Below, one piece after another: positions 42,106 through 54,458 of a stretch of 64,000 nucleotides of DNA. Location of the stretch: assembly GCA_024397995.1 (NCBI GenBank), contig CP073746.1, positions 62,001-126,000 of the forward strand, written 5' to 3'. The number at the start of each line of letters is the position of its first letter. Positions within the stretch are counted from its first letter, which is position 1. Under the pieces are notes generated by a model. The model saw only the letters and a program-made list of their open reading frames with translations. It was not told the origin of the DNA and did not search any database. Origin of the DNA: a bacterium SCSIO 12827 (GTDB taxonomy: Bacteria; Pseudomonadota; Alphaproteobacteria; Rhodospirillales; Casp-alpha2). The position numbers and the translations under genes were made by a program.

Positions 42106-42588
42106 ACCAGCGCTTCCTATGAGGCTGTCTAATTAGGCCGCTGGGGGCGGCTAGCTGATTGTAAGCTGACGGCGACCCATCGGAGCGGGGGCTCGTTTAA
42201 GGTCACTAACGGCGCTCAAATTAAGAGTTCAACTTCCCATAAAACCAAGGGGGTCCCTCAATTTGGGTGGCCTTGCATGGGTTTGCCGGAGTTTGCACGT
42301 TTCCGCCGGAGTTCGCCTTGTCGTAGGGGGGCAGGATATGCCGGGTGGGCCCACCTTCTGGGCCGCCCGACGCCCTATGGGCATCCTGCTTATTCGCCTT
42401 CCAGGCTCAACGATTTTCCAGTCCATACAGGGCCGATATGACAAAAGGCGGTAGATTGCCGGCTACTCCGGCCTGGTCGTGGGCTGCATCCCTTGTGAAA
42501 AAGCTATGACAGCCACCTGACAGCTTCCGACTAGCTGGCGGCCGGCGGGATCGAAATCAGACTCCGCTTGCCTGGCCGAAGCAGACAG
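42106..42588. other. Intergenic region before umuD
   Basis: No convincing gene is found in this 480-bp stretch. Short frames exist on both strands (for example 42229-42444 minus) but have no family resemblance or start signal. The region separates the AT-richer cyclase module from the GC-richer umuDC pair. Confidence 0.55.
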
Positions 42589-43056
42589 ATGTATGTTCTT
42601 GAAATGTTCACATCTGCCAATCGCTCCCGAATCTTTACGTCCAGGACCAGCCGGCGGCTGGCGCTACCGCTGGTCGCCGCCCGTGTTCCCGCCGGATTCC
42701 CCAGCCCAGCAGAAGATTTTTCTGACGGTACGCTCGATCTAAACGACCTGATCGAGCATCCTGCAGCCACCTTCATCGTCCGGGTTTCGGGCTCGTCCAT
42801 GACTGGCGCCGGCATTTTCGACGGCGATCTTCTTATTGTGGATCGCAGTATCAGGCCCCGACCGGGCCAGATCGTCGTCGCCGTTCTAGCCGGCGACATG
42901 ACCGTAAAGCGGCTGAGGCGCCGGGACGGGCGGTGGTGGCTGATTCCCGAGGTTCAGGGTCATGACATGCCTGGAGATAGCTTCGCCGCCGTTGAGATGG
43001 GCGAGGACTCGGAAATCTGGGGTGTCGTCAAGAACGTGGTCCGGTGCCTATCGTGA
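42589..43056 (+). CDS. umuD: UmuD-type autoproteolytic subunit
   Basis: UmuD cleaves itself under RecA and then joins UmuC to form an error-prone polymerase. The product has about 155 residues. The cleavage region VPAGFPSPAEDF is almost identical to the E. coli one. The catalytic Ser is in VSGSSMTGAGIFDGD and the Lys in GDMTVKRLR. The start is uncertain between ATG 42589 and ATG 42604. A LexA box of the alphaproteobacterial type overlaps this start (42595-42609). The stop overlaps the umuC start. Confidence 0.88.
   Translation: MYVLEMFTSANRSRIFTSRTSRRLALPLVAARVPAGFPSPAEDFSDGTLDLNDLIEHPAATFIVRVSGSSMTGAGIFDGDLLIVDRSIRPRPGQIVVAVLAGDMTVKRLRRRDGRWWLIPEVQGHDMPGDSFAAVEMGEDSEIWGVVKNVVRCLS
42595..42609. 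promoter_or_regulatory. LexA (SOS) box of the GTTC-N7-GTTC type
   Basis: The sequence has GTTC at 42595-42598 and GTTC at 42606-42609 with exactly seven bases between. This is the LexA recognition pattern described in Alphaproteobacteria. It overlaps the beginning of umuD, where bound LexA would block initiation or early elongation. Confidence 0.65.
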
Positions 43057-44303
43057 GCCGGATTTTCGGCTTGGCTGACGCCAACAATTTCTATGCGTCC
43101 TGCGAAAGAGTGTTCCAGCCCGAGCTGCGAGGCAAGCCCACGGTGGTTCTATCAAATAATGACGGCTGCGTGATCGCCCGTTCCCCCGAAGCCAAGGCGC
43201 TCGGGATCGGGATGGGCGATCCATTTTTTAAGCTTCGCGAGCGGCCCGAGTGCAGGTCCGTACAGGTGCGGTCCGCAAACTTCACCATGTACGGTGACAT
43301 GAGCCGCCGCGTCATGGACATCATTGCGGCAAACGTCCCCGACATCGAGATCTACAGCATCGATGAATGCTTCATCGACTATACCGGCGTGGACCAGACG
43401 GTTGACCACGCACGGACGCTCAGAAACACGATCCATCAATGGACCGGGCTTATGGTCAGTGTCGGCCTCGGTTCCACCAAGACATTGGCAAAGATTGCCA
43501 ACCGGCAGGCCAAGGCCGCGCCGGACGGTGTATTTAGCCTGCTCGATCCCGACGCCCGGGCGCGCGTCCTGAAGGAAACGGACGTGGGCGACGTGTGGGG
43601 TATCGGCCGGCGATGGTCGCGCCGCCTCGATCGCTACGGTATCGCCACCGCTTGGGACCTGGCGCAGATGGACCGTCAATGGACCCGCGATATCATGGGC
43701 GTGACCGGTCTCCGCACAGTAGACGAGCTAAACGGCATTCCCTGCCTGGCGCTGGAGCAGGTGACACCCGACAAGCAGACCTTATGCGTCTCCCGCAGCT
43801 TCGGCACCACCGTCCGGAACCGCGACGGCCTGGCGTCCAGGCTCCGCCATTTCGCCACCAGTGCGGCCGAGAAGCTGCGCCGGCACGGACTAGCCGCCGG
43901 CGCTGTCAATGTGTTCATTCGAGGCAACCCGTTTCGTCCGGAATCGCCGCAGTATTCGAACAGTGTCACCGTGGGCCTAGCGTCGGCGTCATCGAATACC
44001 AGTGACCTCGTAAAAGCGGCACTCCAGGGTCTGGATAGGATTTACCGGCAGGGCATCCCTTACAAAAAGGCTGGCGTTTTATTGATCGACATACGCCGAC
44101 AGGCGCCGCCGTCCCTGTTCGACGTCTCAGACCCACGCCGGGAGATGCTTATGCGGACTTTGGACGCGCTCAACGCCCGGCATGGGCCGGGAACGCTCTG
44201 TTACGGTCATATGCCCCGCCCCAGGACCTGGTACATGACCCAGCGGCACCTATCCAGGCGCTACACAACTTGTTGGAGGGAACTGCCGGTTGCCAGAGCT
44301 TGA
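43053..44303 (+). CDS. umuC: UmuC-type Y-family DNA polymerase
   Basis: This 416-residue translesion polymerase has the Y-family signs: LADANNFYASCERVFQPELRG at the N-terminus, VVLSNNDGCVIARSPEAKALG, and the catalytic YSIDECFIDYTG. It ends with a complete C-terminal region with LSRRYTTCWRELPVARA. The chosen start is GTG 43053, overlapping the umuD stop (GTGA); another GTG three codons earlier is possible. The umuDC pair is a common cargo of mobile elements and raises mutation under SOS. Confidence 0.93.
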   Translation: MSRIFGLADANNFYASCERVFQPELRGKPTVVLSNNDGCVIARSPEAKALGIGMGDPFFKLRERPECRSVQVRSANFTMYGDMSRRVMDIIAANVPDIEIYSIDECFIDYTGVDQTVDHARTLRNTIHQWTGLMVSVGLGSTKTLAKIANRQAKAAPDGVFSLLDPDARARVLKETDVGDVWGIGRRWSRRLDRYGIATAWDLAQMDRQWTRDIMGVTGLRTVDELNGIPCLALEQVTPDKQTLCVSRSFGTTVRNRDGLASRLRHFATSAAEKLRRHGLAAGAVNVFIRGNPFRPESPQYSNSVTVGLASASSNTSDLVKAALQGLDRIYRQGIPYKKAGVLLIDIRRQAPPSLFDVSDPRREMLMRTLDALNARHGPGTLCYGHMPRPRTWYMTQRHLSRRYTTCWRELPVARA

Positions 44304-44445
44304 CTGGAACCTTATCGACGACAGCTCCGGTGAGCGCCCCGCTCTGCCCTCAGCTTCAAGCGAACGGCTGTCTGTCGCGGACGGTTATCTCGGACGGCAA
44401 CATGCCGGCAGCCTCATCGCTTGCCGTGGACCTGGTGTTTCATGA
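44290..44445 (+). CDS. Possible small ORF 1 after umuC (51 residues)
   Basis: A 51-residue frame begins at TTG 44290 inside the end of umuC and runs to a TGA at 44445. Its stop overlaps the ATG of the next small frame (ATGA), which suggests coupling. I do not recognise the product, and the start has no clear ribosome-binding site. It may be chance. Confidence 0.3.
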   Translation: MPELDWNLIDDSSGERPALPSASSERLSVADGYLGRQHAGSLIACRGPGVS

Positions 44446-44600
44446 TCACGGTAACGCCACTTGGAGAAACGCGGGCAGTCCAGGGGCGGACCGGCGCGGC
44501 TCACTTTGGCTCCAATGTCGTGGCCGTCGAGGTAGGAAACGCCCGCTATCGCCCTTCGCTTTGCTCCTGTGGAATTGTCCTAGCCTATGCCTCGACCTAG
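44442..44600 (+). CDS. Possible small ORF 2 after umuC (52 residues)
   Basis: A 52-residue frame from ATG 44442 to TAG 44600 encodes a product starting MITVTPLGETRAVQGRTG with a CSCGIV near the end. It overlaps the 3' end of the convergent relaxase gene by about 20 bases. The four-base overlap with the preceding small frame is the only support. Unknown function. Confidence 0.32.
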   Translation: MITVTPLGETRAVQGRTGAAHFGSNVVAVEVGNARYRPSLCSCGIVLAYAST

Positions 44601-45947
44601 TGACTTATCTTTGCCTGACCCTTTCCCCTTCACCCACATTTTCAATGTTTCCTTCGGCCCCAGCGCGCAGGCCTTCCCCTTGTCATCGATTACGACCAGA
44701 CCAACAAGGTCGGCCTGGTCATTTTTCACCAATGCGACTGATCGACCGGCGCCGACATCGAGCATTTCCGATTCACAGCCCGCTGCTGTTAAGCGCCTTT
44801 TTGGCACATCAGTCCACTTCCTCGATTTCGTCACTTCTTCCAGTGCGGGCGCTGCGATCTTCGGAAACAGGCGTGGTGACGGAGGTTCGCCGAACACGGC
44901 CCGTAGGGCCTCCGTGTGCGCGACCACTAGGACCATCGCCAGTGGATCTTCGTAGGCTTCCATCGCGAGCCACATTTTCCAGTTGCTCGCCACTCGGCTG
45001 ATCAGACCCTTGCGAGTCAACTCGTGACTTTGTTGGCCGATATACCGCGACCAAAGCGGCCCTATGTTCGGGTGCCGACTGAGTAGGGGTGGACGATGAT
45101 AGCGGGCCTTCGCGATCCCAACGCCTCGTTCTATCCTGTTTGCTGGGGCTTGGAACGGCCCTAAGCGTTCCTCAAGTGCATTCTTTGAACACTGGCGCCC
45201 CATGGCGCTAGCTTTCATCGTTCCTTGGCCATCGAGGTCATAAAAAACCAGGCCATTTCCGCGTGGTTTAACACCGACGTTCCAGACAGCGAGCTGACTA
45301 TGAAGGTGATTCCATCCTCGCGCTTGTTCTACTGCTGCCAGTACTTCCGGCTTCCGGTCGAGCATGAACCGCTGAAACGACTGCTGCCAGGTATGGCGTT
45401 CGTAATCTCGCGCCTCTGGGCTCAATGGATTTCTCCCGCTTTCCCGATCCGACATGCCCCGGTCCACAGATAACCCGAACTCCTTTTCAAACCCCCGACT
45501 AATCCGCTCTAGCGTCTTAAAGTCGTTGAAAGGCGCAATGATCTTGTTGGTCCCAGGATGAACCCGATTGATCGCGATATGCATATGAAAATTGTCTGTG
45601 TTTTCGTGAGCCCCGGCGACGTATTGGTGGCCCTCGAACCCGAGCGCTTCCACGTAGCCGCCAGCAATTTTCCGCAGGGCATCATCGCTCAGCTTTGATT
45701 CTTCCCCCGAGCGAAACGAAACCACCAGGTGATAGGTTCTATCTGTCGCTTCCGGCCGCATCATTCGCGTGGCTTCGATTTCAATGAGGGCTACTTCCAG
45801 GTCTTCAAGGCCCGCGCCTGCGTTGCAGTTTCCGAACCAACAATTCCGCAGCTTTTCGCCCGGATGGTCTGCGGCCGCGATATAGCGGCCGAGCCGTTCG
45901 AAATTGTCAGCAATGCCGGACTGCTTCGGAATTTTTTTGGCGATCAT
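44580..45947 (-). CDS. Relaxase of the MOBP/VirD2-like type
   Basis: This 455-residue relaxase nicks the origin of transfer and stays bound to the DNA 5' end. The N-terminal domain has the tyrosine-containing start (MIAKKIPKQSGIADNFERLGRYIAAA), then TYHLVVSFRSGEE. The HHH-type metal motif is GAHENTDNFHMHIAINRVHPG, a hallmark of this family. The C-terminal 200 residues are less conserved. It overlaps the MobC-like gene by four bases. This gives element B the ability to be mobilised by a conjugative helper. Confidence 0.9.
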   Translation of the reverse strand: MIAKKIPKQSGIADNFERLGRYIAAADHPGEKLRNCWFGNCNAGAGLEDLEVALIEIEATRMMRPEATDRTYHLVVSFRSGEESKLSDDALRKIAGGYVEALGFEGHQYVAGAHENTDNFHMHIAINRVHPGTNKIIAPFNDFKTLERISRGFEKEFGLSVDRGMSDRESGRNPLSPEARDYERHTWQQSFQRFMLDRKPEVLAAVEQARGWNHLHSQLAVWNVGVKPRGNGLVFYDLDGQGTMKASAMGRQCSKNALEERLGPFQAPANRIERGVGIAKARYHRPPLLSRHPNIGPLWSRYIGQQSHELTRKGLISRVASNWKMWLAMEAYEDPLAMVLVVAHTEALRAVFGEPPSPRLFPKIAAPALEEVTKSRKWTDVPKRRLTAAGCESEMLDVGAGRSVALVKNDQADLVGLVVIDDKGKACALGPKETLKMWVKGKGSGKDKSLGRGIG

Positions 45948-46297
45948 TTGCGCGCCGGCTTCACCGCATTGCGGATCTCGATCACGCAGCTCTTGATGTC
46001 GTTTTGCGTCGTCTGAATTGAATCGATCAGCTTCGCAAAAGAAGCCGTGTCTTCCGGCCGCTCGTCGATGGCGAGCTTGAGTAAGTTGCCCAGCCTGGCC
46101 AGGTCTGCATTGACCTTCAATAGATCACTAATGCTTTCCCAGGCCGCGAAATCTTGCGGGTTCGGAATCGGGTATCCGACGCCGAGCCGCAGCAGAAATT
46201 GAGAGACAGACAACTTCGTTTGCGCGGCCACTTCAGCGATCCGCGCCTTTTCTTCGTCTGTGCCGTAGACTTTAATCAGTTTTCTATTCGTCGCCAT
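45944..46297 (-). CDS. MobC/TraJ-like relaxosome accessory protein
   Basis: This 117-residue protein begins with a ribbon-helix-helix-like region (RKLIKVYGTDEEKARIAEVAAQTKLSVSQFLLRLGVGY) and continues with helices LKVNADLARLGNLLKLAI. That is the usual form of MobC/TraJ proteins that bind the transfer origin beside the relaxase. It is coupled to the relaxase gene by a four-base overlap. The binding site is not obvious, as only 16 bases separate it from the upstream gene. Confidence 0.85.
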   Translation of the reverse strand: MATNRKLIKVYGTDEEKARIAEVAAQTKLSVSQFLLRLGVGYPIPNPQDFAAWESISDLLKVNADLARLGNLLKLAIDERPEDTASFAKLIDSIQTTQNDIKSCVIEIRNAVKPARK

Positions 46298-46313
46298 CGC
46301 CGCGCATTCTGGT

Positions 46314-46985
46314 TTACCGGTTAGGTTTGGAATTACGGATCAGGTCCACGACATCTGCGTATGAAATTCCGACTTTCCGTGCGGCCGCGCGAATGTCATC
46401 CACGGTCGCTGGTGGAGTGTGGTCACTCCAAAGTCGATCAAACTCGTCGATGGTAGGTGTTCCTTCAGACCACGGTGCGACCGGTTCGGATAAGTTCAAG
46501 TGGGATTTGACCTCTGTGCCACCGCGCCACTTAATGGGGGCCTTGATCTGACTCGCCTGTAATTGCACGCCAGGAACCAACCGTAAAACAGCTCTAAAGC
46601 GCCCATCTGTCAGCGCATAAACAGCCTCTGCTTGAAGGGGGTTGAGATTCGATACGCCCTTTTTCCCCAAAGGGGCTCTGGCAATTTGTCCTCCCTGCGG
46701 CATGTAGAGTGAGAACGCAGCAGCAACATTTACGCTTGTTATGCCCGTCATAGGGACGGTGGTGATATGCCAAATATGTACACGACTGAGATCTGGCTCG
46801 AAGTTTGGCAGGCCTATAGATTTTAGGACCAGCCCAACGTTTGGTTCGGACAACGTTGCGTTACCGCGAAGCCACTTCGAAAAATTAGAAATATCGACGC
46901 CGGCATTTATCGCGACTGTTTTGGGTCGACCAAAAAAGAAGCATGCTTCTTTGATTCGGGTGCGGGTCTTTTGGTCCATGAGCAT
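46314..46985 (-). CDS. Helix-turn-helix regulator of element B
   Basis: This 223-residue protein has an N-terminal DNA-binding region: TRIKEACFFFGRPKTVAINAGVDISNFSKWLRG, then a recognition-type LSEPNVGLVLKSIGL. A sensor or effector-like domain of about 150 residues follows, and a second helical part sits at the end (DDIRAAARKVGISYADVVDLI). The start at 46985 is the first ATG after AT-rich promoter-like DNA; the ATG two codons later is possible. It is divergent from the excisionase gene and precedes mobC, so it may control transfer and excision. Confidence 0.72.
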   Translation of the reverse strand: MLMDQKTRTRIKEACFFFGRPKTVAINAGVDISNFSKWLRGNATLSEPNVGLVLKSIGLPNFEPDLSRVHIWHITTVPMTGITSVNVAAAFSLYMPQGGQIARAPLGKKGVSNLNPLQAEAVYALTDGRFRAVLRLVPGVQLQASQIKAPIKWRGGTEVKSHLNLSEPVAPWSEGTPTIDEFDRLWSDHTPPATVDDIRAAARKVGISYADVVDLIRNSKPNR

Positions 46986-47016
46986 ACCAAAAAATATAAT
47001 ATATTGACAAAAGTAA

Positions 47017-47030
47017 TTGGTATCTACCAA
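47017..47030. promoter_or_regulatory. Palindrome between the regulator and excisionase genes
   Basis: Arms TTGGTA (47017-47022) and TACCAA (47025-47030) form a perfect inverted repeat around TC. A TTGACA lies close by at 47004-47009. It is in the short divergent region between the HTH regulator and the excisionase gene and is probably an operator. Confidence 0.55.
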
Positions 47031-47272
47031 ATTATCGGAGATGGGAGATGATAATACATGGTAAGAAATGCGGTCAATGAAGGAGCGCGCATGGTAGAGA
47101 CACTTCCAAAATTATTCACCGAAAAGGAGGCTGCCGAATATCTCGGTTGCTCAATTTCTACGATCCGACGAGAGCGAAGGCTGGGGCGGATTGGCTGTAC
47201 CTACGTAGGCAGGCGCCCTCGCTACACAACAGGCATTTTGAACGACTACTTACGAAACCAGCAGGAAGAACC

Positions 47273-48637
<1,365 letters not shown>

Positions 48638-48755
48638 AGACGGTTGGGATCGGATGGCAAGGGGAAAATGACGCGGCGCCCGCTTTAAGGCCCCGCTTTA
48701 GGCATTGCCGGCGCCGCATCCTTATCCTTGATCTTCGCCCGACCGTGTTCCGGCC

Positions 48756-49154
48756 CTATTCCTTGACCGGGTCCTCCGTCTCGATATGTTCGCGGACCTC
48801 GTCCAGGTCGTCGTCGTCTTCGCCCAGGTCGGCCGTGTCTTCGATGAGGTCGTCGTCCTCGTCGTCGTCGAGCACGTCTTCCACGTCGTCATCGTCCAGG
48901 TCGTCGTCGTCGTCGACATCGGGCAGGACCGCGTCCAAATCATCGTCGTCCTCGTCGGGAACAACCTTCGCCTTGGGCTTGGCTTCCTTCTGAGGAACAG
49001 GTTTCGCCGCAGCGCCCCGTTTCGGGCGGAACGCCTGAAGCGGGTCGTTGGTGGCACCGCACGACGGGCACGTCGCGGGTTCGCGTCTCATGTCGTAAAA
49101 CTTATTGCTGCAACTGGCGCAGGTGACCTTGCGGCCCCATTCGGGTTTCGCCAC
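48756..49154 (-). CDS. FYDLN-acid family protein (TIGR02300-like)
   Basis: This 132-residue protein is conserved beside aroA in alphaproteobacteria. It has an N-terminal zinc-ribbon (CASCSNKFYDMRREPATCPSCG) with the FYD phrase of the family. It then has a long acidic tail made of Asp/Glu runs such as EDVLDDDEDDD. The zinc ribbon suggests nucleic-acid or protein contact; no activity is known. It is divergent from aroA by 230 bp. Confidence 0.88.
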   Translation of the reverse strand: MAKPEWGRKVTCASCSNKFYDMRREPATCPSCGATNDPLQAFRPKRGAAAKPVPQKEAKPKAKVVPDEDDDDLDAVLPDVDDDDDLDDDDVEDVLDDDEDDDLIEDTADLGEDDDDLDEVREHIETEDPVKE

Positions 49155-49243
49155 GGGCTGCCTCCCGCTGTCTGGAGTTGTGCCTGATTCCCCCCAAGGG
49201 AATGCCGTTTCTTATTCGTTTCTTGCCGTGCCCAATGCCATGA

Positions 49244-50743
<1,500 letters not shown>

Positions 50744-50758
50744 GTAGGGAGTGGGGGC

Positions 50759-51385
50759 ATGATCATCGCCATCGACGGGCCCGCCGCGGCGGGCAAGGGG
50801 ACCCTGGCCCGGCGCATCGCCCGCGACCTGGGCTTTGCCTATCTGGATACGGGCCTGCTCTACCGGGCCACGGGCAAGCGGGTGCTGGAGGCCGGGGCCG
50901 ACCCGGAAGACGCCGAGGCGGCCGAAGCAGAGGCCCTGGCGCTGGCGCCCCGGGATCTGGAACGCCCGGACCTGCGCACGGACGCGGTCGCCCAGGCGGC
51001 GTCCAAGGTCTCGGCCGTGCCCGGTGTGCGGGCGGCGCTGCTGGCGTTCCAGCGGACCTTCGCGGCCCATCCGCCGGAGGGGGCCAAGGGGGCCGTTCTC
51101 GACGGCCGCGACATCGGCACGGTGGTTTGTCCCGACGCGGATGTGAAGCTGTTCGTCACGGCCTCCGACGAGGTCCGCGCCCGGCGCCGATTCAAAGAGT
51201 TGCAGGAAAGCGACCCCGACGTTATATATGCGCGCGTTCTCGAAGAGATGCGCGAGCGGGACGCCCGGGATAGATCTCGGGCCGTCGCGCCGCTGGAGCC
51301 GGCCGAAGACGCGATCCTGCTTGATACGAGCGACCTGAATGCCGATGAGGTGTTCGCCAAGGCCCTTGATATCATTAAGAAATAA
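50759..51385 (+). CDS. cmk: Cytidylate kinase
   Basis: Cmk phosphorylates CMP and dCMP. The 208-residue protein has the P-loop [17 protein letters not shown] (about residues 5-21), the LID region [18 protein letters not shown] and the DSRDRSRA-like contact region ([13 protein letters not shown]). It starts 15 bases after aroA and precedes rpsA. This is the conserved order aroA-cmk-rpsA, probably one transcript. Confidence 0.96.
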   Translation: MIIAIDGPAAAGKGTLARRIARDLGFAYLDTGLLYRATGKRVLEAGADPEDAEAAEAEALALAPRDLERPDLRTDAVAQAASKVSAVPGVRAALLAFQRTFAAHPPEGAKGAVLDGRDIGTVVCPDADVKLFVTASDEVRARRRFKELQESDPDVIYARVLEEMRERDARDRSRAVAPLEPAEDAILLDTSDLNADEVFAKALDIIKK

Positions 51386-51544
51386 CAGGAATCCTGGGCC
51401 CGGCCGGCCCCGTCCAAAATCTGTTCGAAACGAAGCGCCCACCCACCACCGCCAGGAAAAAGGCGGGGTGTCGTGGGTATTTGTGCAACCGCAGACCGCC
51501 GGAACCAACCGGCCGGCCAGATAAAATCGAAAGGTTTGAAACCA

Positions 51545-53353
51545 ATGGCCACGACAGATGCCGCCACGGCGGCCCCTACCTCCAACGAAGATTTTGAAGC
51601 CCTGTTGAACGAGTCCTTCGGCGACAACGAAGGCTTTGAAGGCCGCGTGCTGCGCGGCGTCATTGTCAACGTCGACGGCGATTTCGCCGTCATCGACGTC
51701 GGACTCAAGTCCGAAGGCCGCGTGCCGCTCAAGGAATTCATGAGCCCCGGCTCCGACGAAGTTCTCAAGGCTGGTGACGAAGTCGACGTCTATGTCGAAC
51801 GCTACGAAGACCGTGACGGCCTGGTCCGTCTCTCGCGCGAGAAAGCCCGCCGCGAGGAAGCCTGGGTCGGCCTGGAAAAGGCCTTCGAAAAGGGCGAGCG
51901 CGTCAATGGCGTGATCTTCGGCCGCGTCAAGGGCGGCTTCATCGTCGACCTGGACGGCGCCGTGGCCTTCCTGCCCGGCAGCCAGGTCGATATCCGGCCC
52001 GTGCGCGACGTGTCCCCCCTGATGGGCATGCCGCAGCCGTTCCAGATCCTGAAAATGGACCCCCAGCGCAACAACATCGTGGTCTCGCGCCGCGCCGTGC
52101 TGGAAGAAACCCGCACCGAAGCCCGTTCCGAGCTGATCTCCTCCCTGCAGGAAGGCCAGGTTCTGGACGGCGTCGTCAAGAACATCACCGATTACGGCGC
52201 CTTCGTCGATCTGGGTGGTGTGGACGGCCTGCTGCACGTCACCGACATCGCCTGGAAGCGCATCAACCACCCGTCCGAAGCCCTGTCCATCGGCGAGACG
52301 GTGAAGGTCCAGATCATCCGCTTCAACGCCGAAACGCAGCGTATCTCGCTCGGCATGAAGCAGCTTGAGGCCGATCCCTGGGACGGCGTCGCCGCCAAGT
52401 ACCCGGTCGGCACCAAGTTCACGGGCCGCGTCACCAACATCACCGACTACGGCGCCTTCGTGGAGCTGGAGCCGGGCGTCGAAGGTCTGGTGCACGTGTC
52501 GGAAATGTCCTGGACCAAGAAGAACGTCCATCCGGGCAAAATCGTCTCCACCTCTCAGGAAGTGGACGTCATGGTGCTTGACGTCGATCCCGACAAGCGC
52601 CGCATCTCCCTGGGTCTCAAGCAGTGCAACGCCAATCCGTGGGAAGACTTCGTGGTCAAGTTCCCGGTCGGAGCCGAAGTCGAAGGCGAGGTCAAGAACA
52701 TCACCGAATTCGGTCTGTTCATCGGCCTCGACGGCGAAATCGACGGCATGGCCCACCTTTCCGATCTGTCCTGGGACAAGTCGGGCGAGGAAGCCCTCGC
52801 CGACTACACCAAGGGCGACATGGTGAAGGCCAAGGTGCTGGACGTCGATGTCGACAAGGAACGCGTCTCGCTCGGCATCAAGCAGCTGTCCGGCGACCCG
52901 ACCGAAGGTGCGATGGAAGGCCTGAAGAAGGGCTCCGTCGTGACCTGTACGGTGACCCAGACCAACGACGGCGGTGTCGAAGTCATGGTCAATGACGCCG
53001 TGCTCGGCTTCATCCGCAAGTCCGACCTGTCGCGTGATCGTTCCGAACAGCGCCCCGACCGTTTCGCCGCCGGCGAAAAGGTCGACGCCAAGATCACCCA
53101 GATCGACAAGTCCGGCCGCAAGCTGTCGCTGTCCATCAAGGCCCTTGAGGTCGAGGAAGAGAAGAAGGCCATGCAGGAATACGGCTCGTCCGATTCCGGT
53201 GCTTCTCTCGGCGACATCCTGGGTGCTGCCCTGAAGGAAAAGCAGGCGCAGGCCGCTGCCGAAGGTGACGACGAAAAGCCGAAGAAGGCCGCCGCCAAGA
53301 AAAAGGCCGCCAAGAAAGACGAAACCGAAGAAGCGGAAGAAGGCGCGGAATAA
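51545..53353 (+). CDS. rpsA: 30S ribosomal protein S1
   Basis: S1 helps mRNA bind the 30S subunit. The 602-residue product has six S1 RNA-binding repeats, each with a VxNITxYGAFVxL-like core (for example DGVVKNITDYGAFVDLGG), and an acidic-lysine-rich tail (KKAAAKKKAAKKDETEE). The ATG at 51545 is chosen since the alphaproteobacterial N-terminus (DFEALLNESFG) follows. A strong terminator lies after the gene. Confidence 0.97.
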   Translation: MATTDAATAAPTSNEDFEALLNESFGDNEGFEGRVLRGVIVNVDGDFAVIDVGLKSEGRVPLKEFMSPGSDEVLKAGDEVDVYVERYEDRDGLVRLSREKARREEAWVGLEKAFEKGERVNGVIFGRVKGGFIVDLDGAVAFLPGSQVDIRPVRDVSPLMGMPQPFQILKMDPQRNNIVVSRRAVLEETRTEARSELISSLQEGQVLDGVVKNITDYGAFVDLGGVDGLLHVTDIAWKRINHPSEALSIGETVKVQIIRFNAETQRISLGMKQLEADPWDGVAAKYPVGTKFTGRVTNITDYGAFVELEPGVEGLVHVSEMSWTKKNVHPGKIVSTSQEVDVMVLDVDPDKRRISLGLKQCNANPWEDFVVKFPVGAEVEGEVKNITEFGLFIGLDGEIDGMAHLSDLSWDKSGEEALADYTKGDMVKAKVLDVDVDKERVSLGIKQLSGDPTEGAMEGLKKGSVVTCTVTQTNDGGVEVMVNDAVLGFIRKSDLSRDRSEQRPDRFAAGEKVDAKITQIDKSGRKLSLSIKALEVEEEKKAMQEYGSSDSGASLGDILGAALKEKQAQAAAEGDDEKPKKAAAKKKAAKKDETEEAEEGAE

Positions 53354-53399
53354 CCCGCCTTTCCCGTTGCCCTGCCTTAGGGCGGGCGTGATACATTGG

Positions 53400-53436
53400 C
53401 CGGGAGCTCTCGCAAGGGGGCTCCCGGTTTTCTTTT
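53400..53436 (+). terminator. Rho-independent terminator after rpsA
   Basis: Arms CCGGGAGC (53400-53407) and GCTCCCGG (53420-53427) are followed by TTTTCTTTT. It ends the aroA-cmk-rpsA transcript. Confidence 0.88.
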
Positions 53437-53476
53437 GTCCGGTCCCACCGAATTTTTGACGGATGCCCGCCCCGCC

Positions 53477-54391
53477 ATGAGCCTTGACGCCGACATGATT
53501 TTCGACCGCCGCCGCCTCAAGCGCGCCCTGACCTTCTGGCGCCTGGTTGCCCTGGCCGCCTTCGCGGGCCTGGTCGTGGCCGCCGCCGGACGGTTCGGCG
53601 GGGCGGATTTTATCACCCGCGACCATGTCGCGCGCATCACCATCGACGGCATCATCTTCGACGACGACGAACGCAGCCGTGTAATCAAGGACCTGGCCGC
53701 GCGCGACGACGTCAAGGCGGTGGTGGTCCGGGTTGATTCCCCGGGCGGCACTTTCGTCGGCGGCGAGGCCCTGTTCACGGCGTTGCGCCGGGTTGCCGAC
53801 AAAAAGCCGACCGTCGCCGTCATGGGCGGCACCGCGACCTCGGCCGGCTATATGGTGGCCATCGCGGCGGATCATGTGGTTGCCCGGCGAGGCACGCTGA
53901 CCGGGTCGATCGGTGTGATCCTGCAGACCGCCGACGTGACGCAGCTGTTGGACAAGCTGGGGATCAAGCCGGAAGTGTTCAAAAGCGGGCCGATGAAGGC
54001 CCAGCCCAATCCGTTCGAGCGCCTCAGCGATCCTGCCCGCGAGGCGACCCAGGACATGCTGATGGAACTTTACGGGCAGTTCGTCGACATGGTCGCGGAC
54101 CGCCGCAAGATGCCGCGCGACAAGGTCATCGCGCTGGCGGACGGGCGCGTCTACTCGGGACTTACGGCCAAGAGCAACGGCCTGGTCGACGCCATCGGCG
54201 ACGAGGATCAGGCCCTCGACTGGCTTGCCTCGGCCCATGGCGTGGCCCGCGACCTGCCCCTGCGCGACCTCAAGTTGACGGACGAACCCCTGCCGTGGCG
54301 CGACGCCCTTACATCGCAGCTGCAAAAAGCATTGTTTTCAGAACGACTTAGACTTGACGGCGTGTTCTCCCTTTGGCACCCTTCTTTGTAG
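53477..54391 (+). CDS. sppA: Signal peptide peptidase SppA
   Basis: SppA digests signal peptides left in the inner membrane. This 304-residue form has one N-terminal anchor (about residues 20-45) and a periplasmic serine protease domain. The nucleophile Ser is in [19 protein letters not shown], and the general-base Lys in the [16 protein letters not shown] segment. The short form needs to oligomerise. The ATG at 53477 gives a typical N-terminus; the frame is open upstream without a better start. ihfB follows 67 bases after the stop. Confidence 0.92.
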   Translation: MSLDADMIFDRRRLKRALTFWRLVALAAFAGLVVAAAGRFGGADFITRDHVARITIDGIIFDDDERSRVIKDLAARDDVKAVVVRVDSPGGTFVGGEALFTALRRVADKKPTVAVMGGTATSAGYMVAIAADHVVARRGTLTGSIGVILQTADVTQLLDKLGIKPEVFKSGPMKAQPNPFERLSDPAREATQDMLMELYGQFVDMVADRRKMPRDKVIALADGRVYSGLTAKSNGLVDAIGDEDQALDWLASAHGVARDLPLRDLKLTDEPLPWRDALTSQLQKALFSERLRLDGVFSLWHPSL

Positions 54392-54458
54392 ATATTCACC
54401 TGTGAGGGAAAGGTCCCCGGCCGACCGCGTTATCGCGCCGCCGCCTGGGGTTGGCAGC

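Noticed and set aside
42229-42444. Minus-strand frame of 71 residues between the CNBD gene and umuD
   Set aside because: Its composition (Arg and Pro-rich) and the lack of a start signal suggest a chance frame in GC-rich DNA.
46990-47090. Origin of transfer for the element B relaxase
   Set aside because: A palindrome is present, but no nick-like sequence could be recognised by eye, and other short gaps are equally possible; not claimed as a feature.
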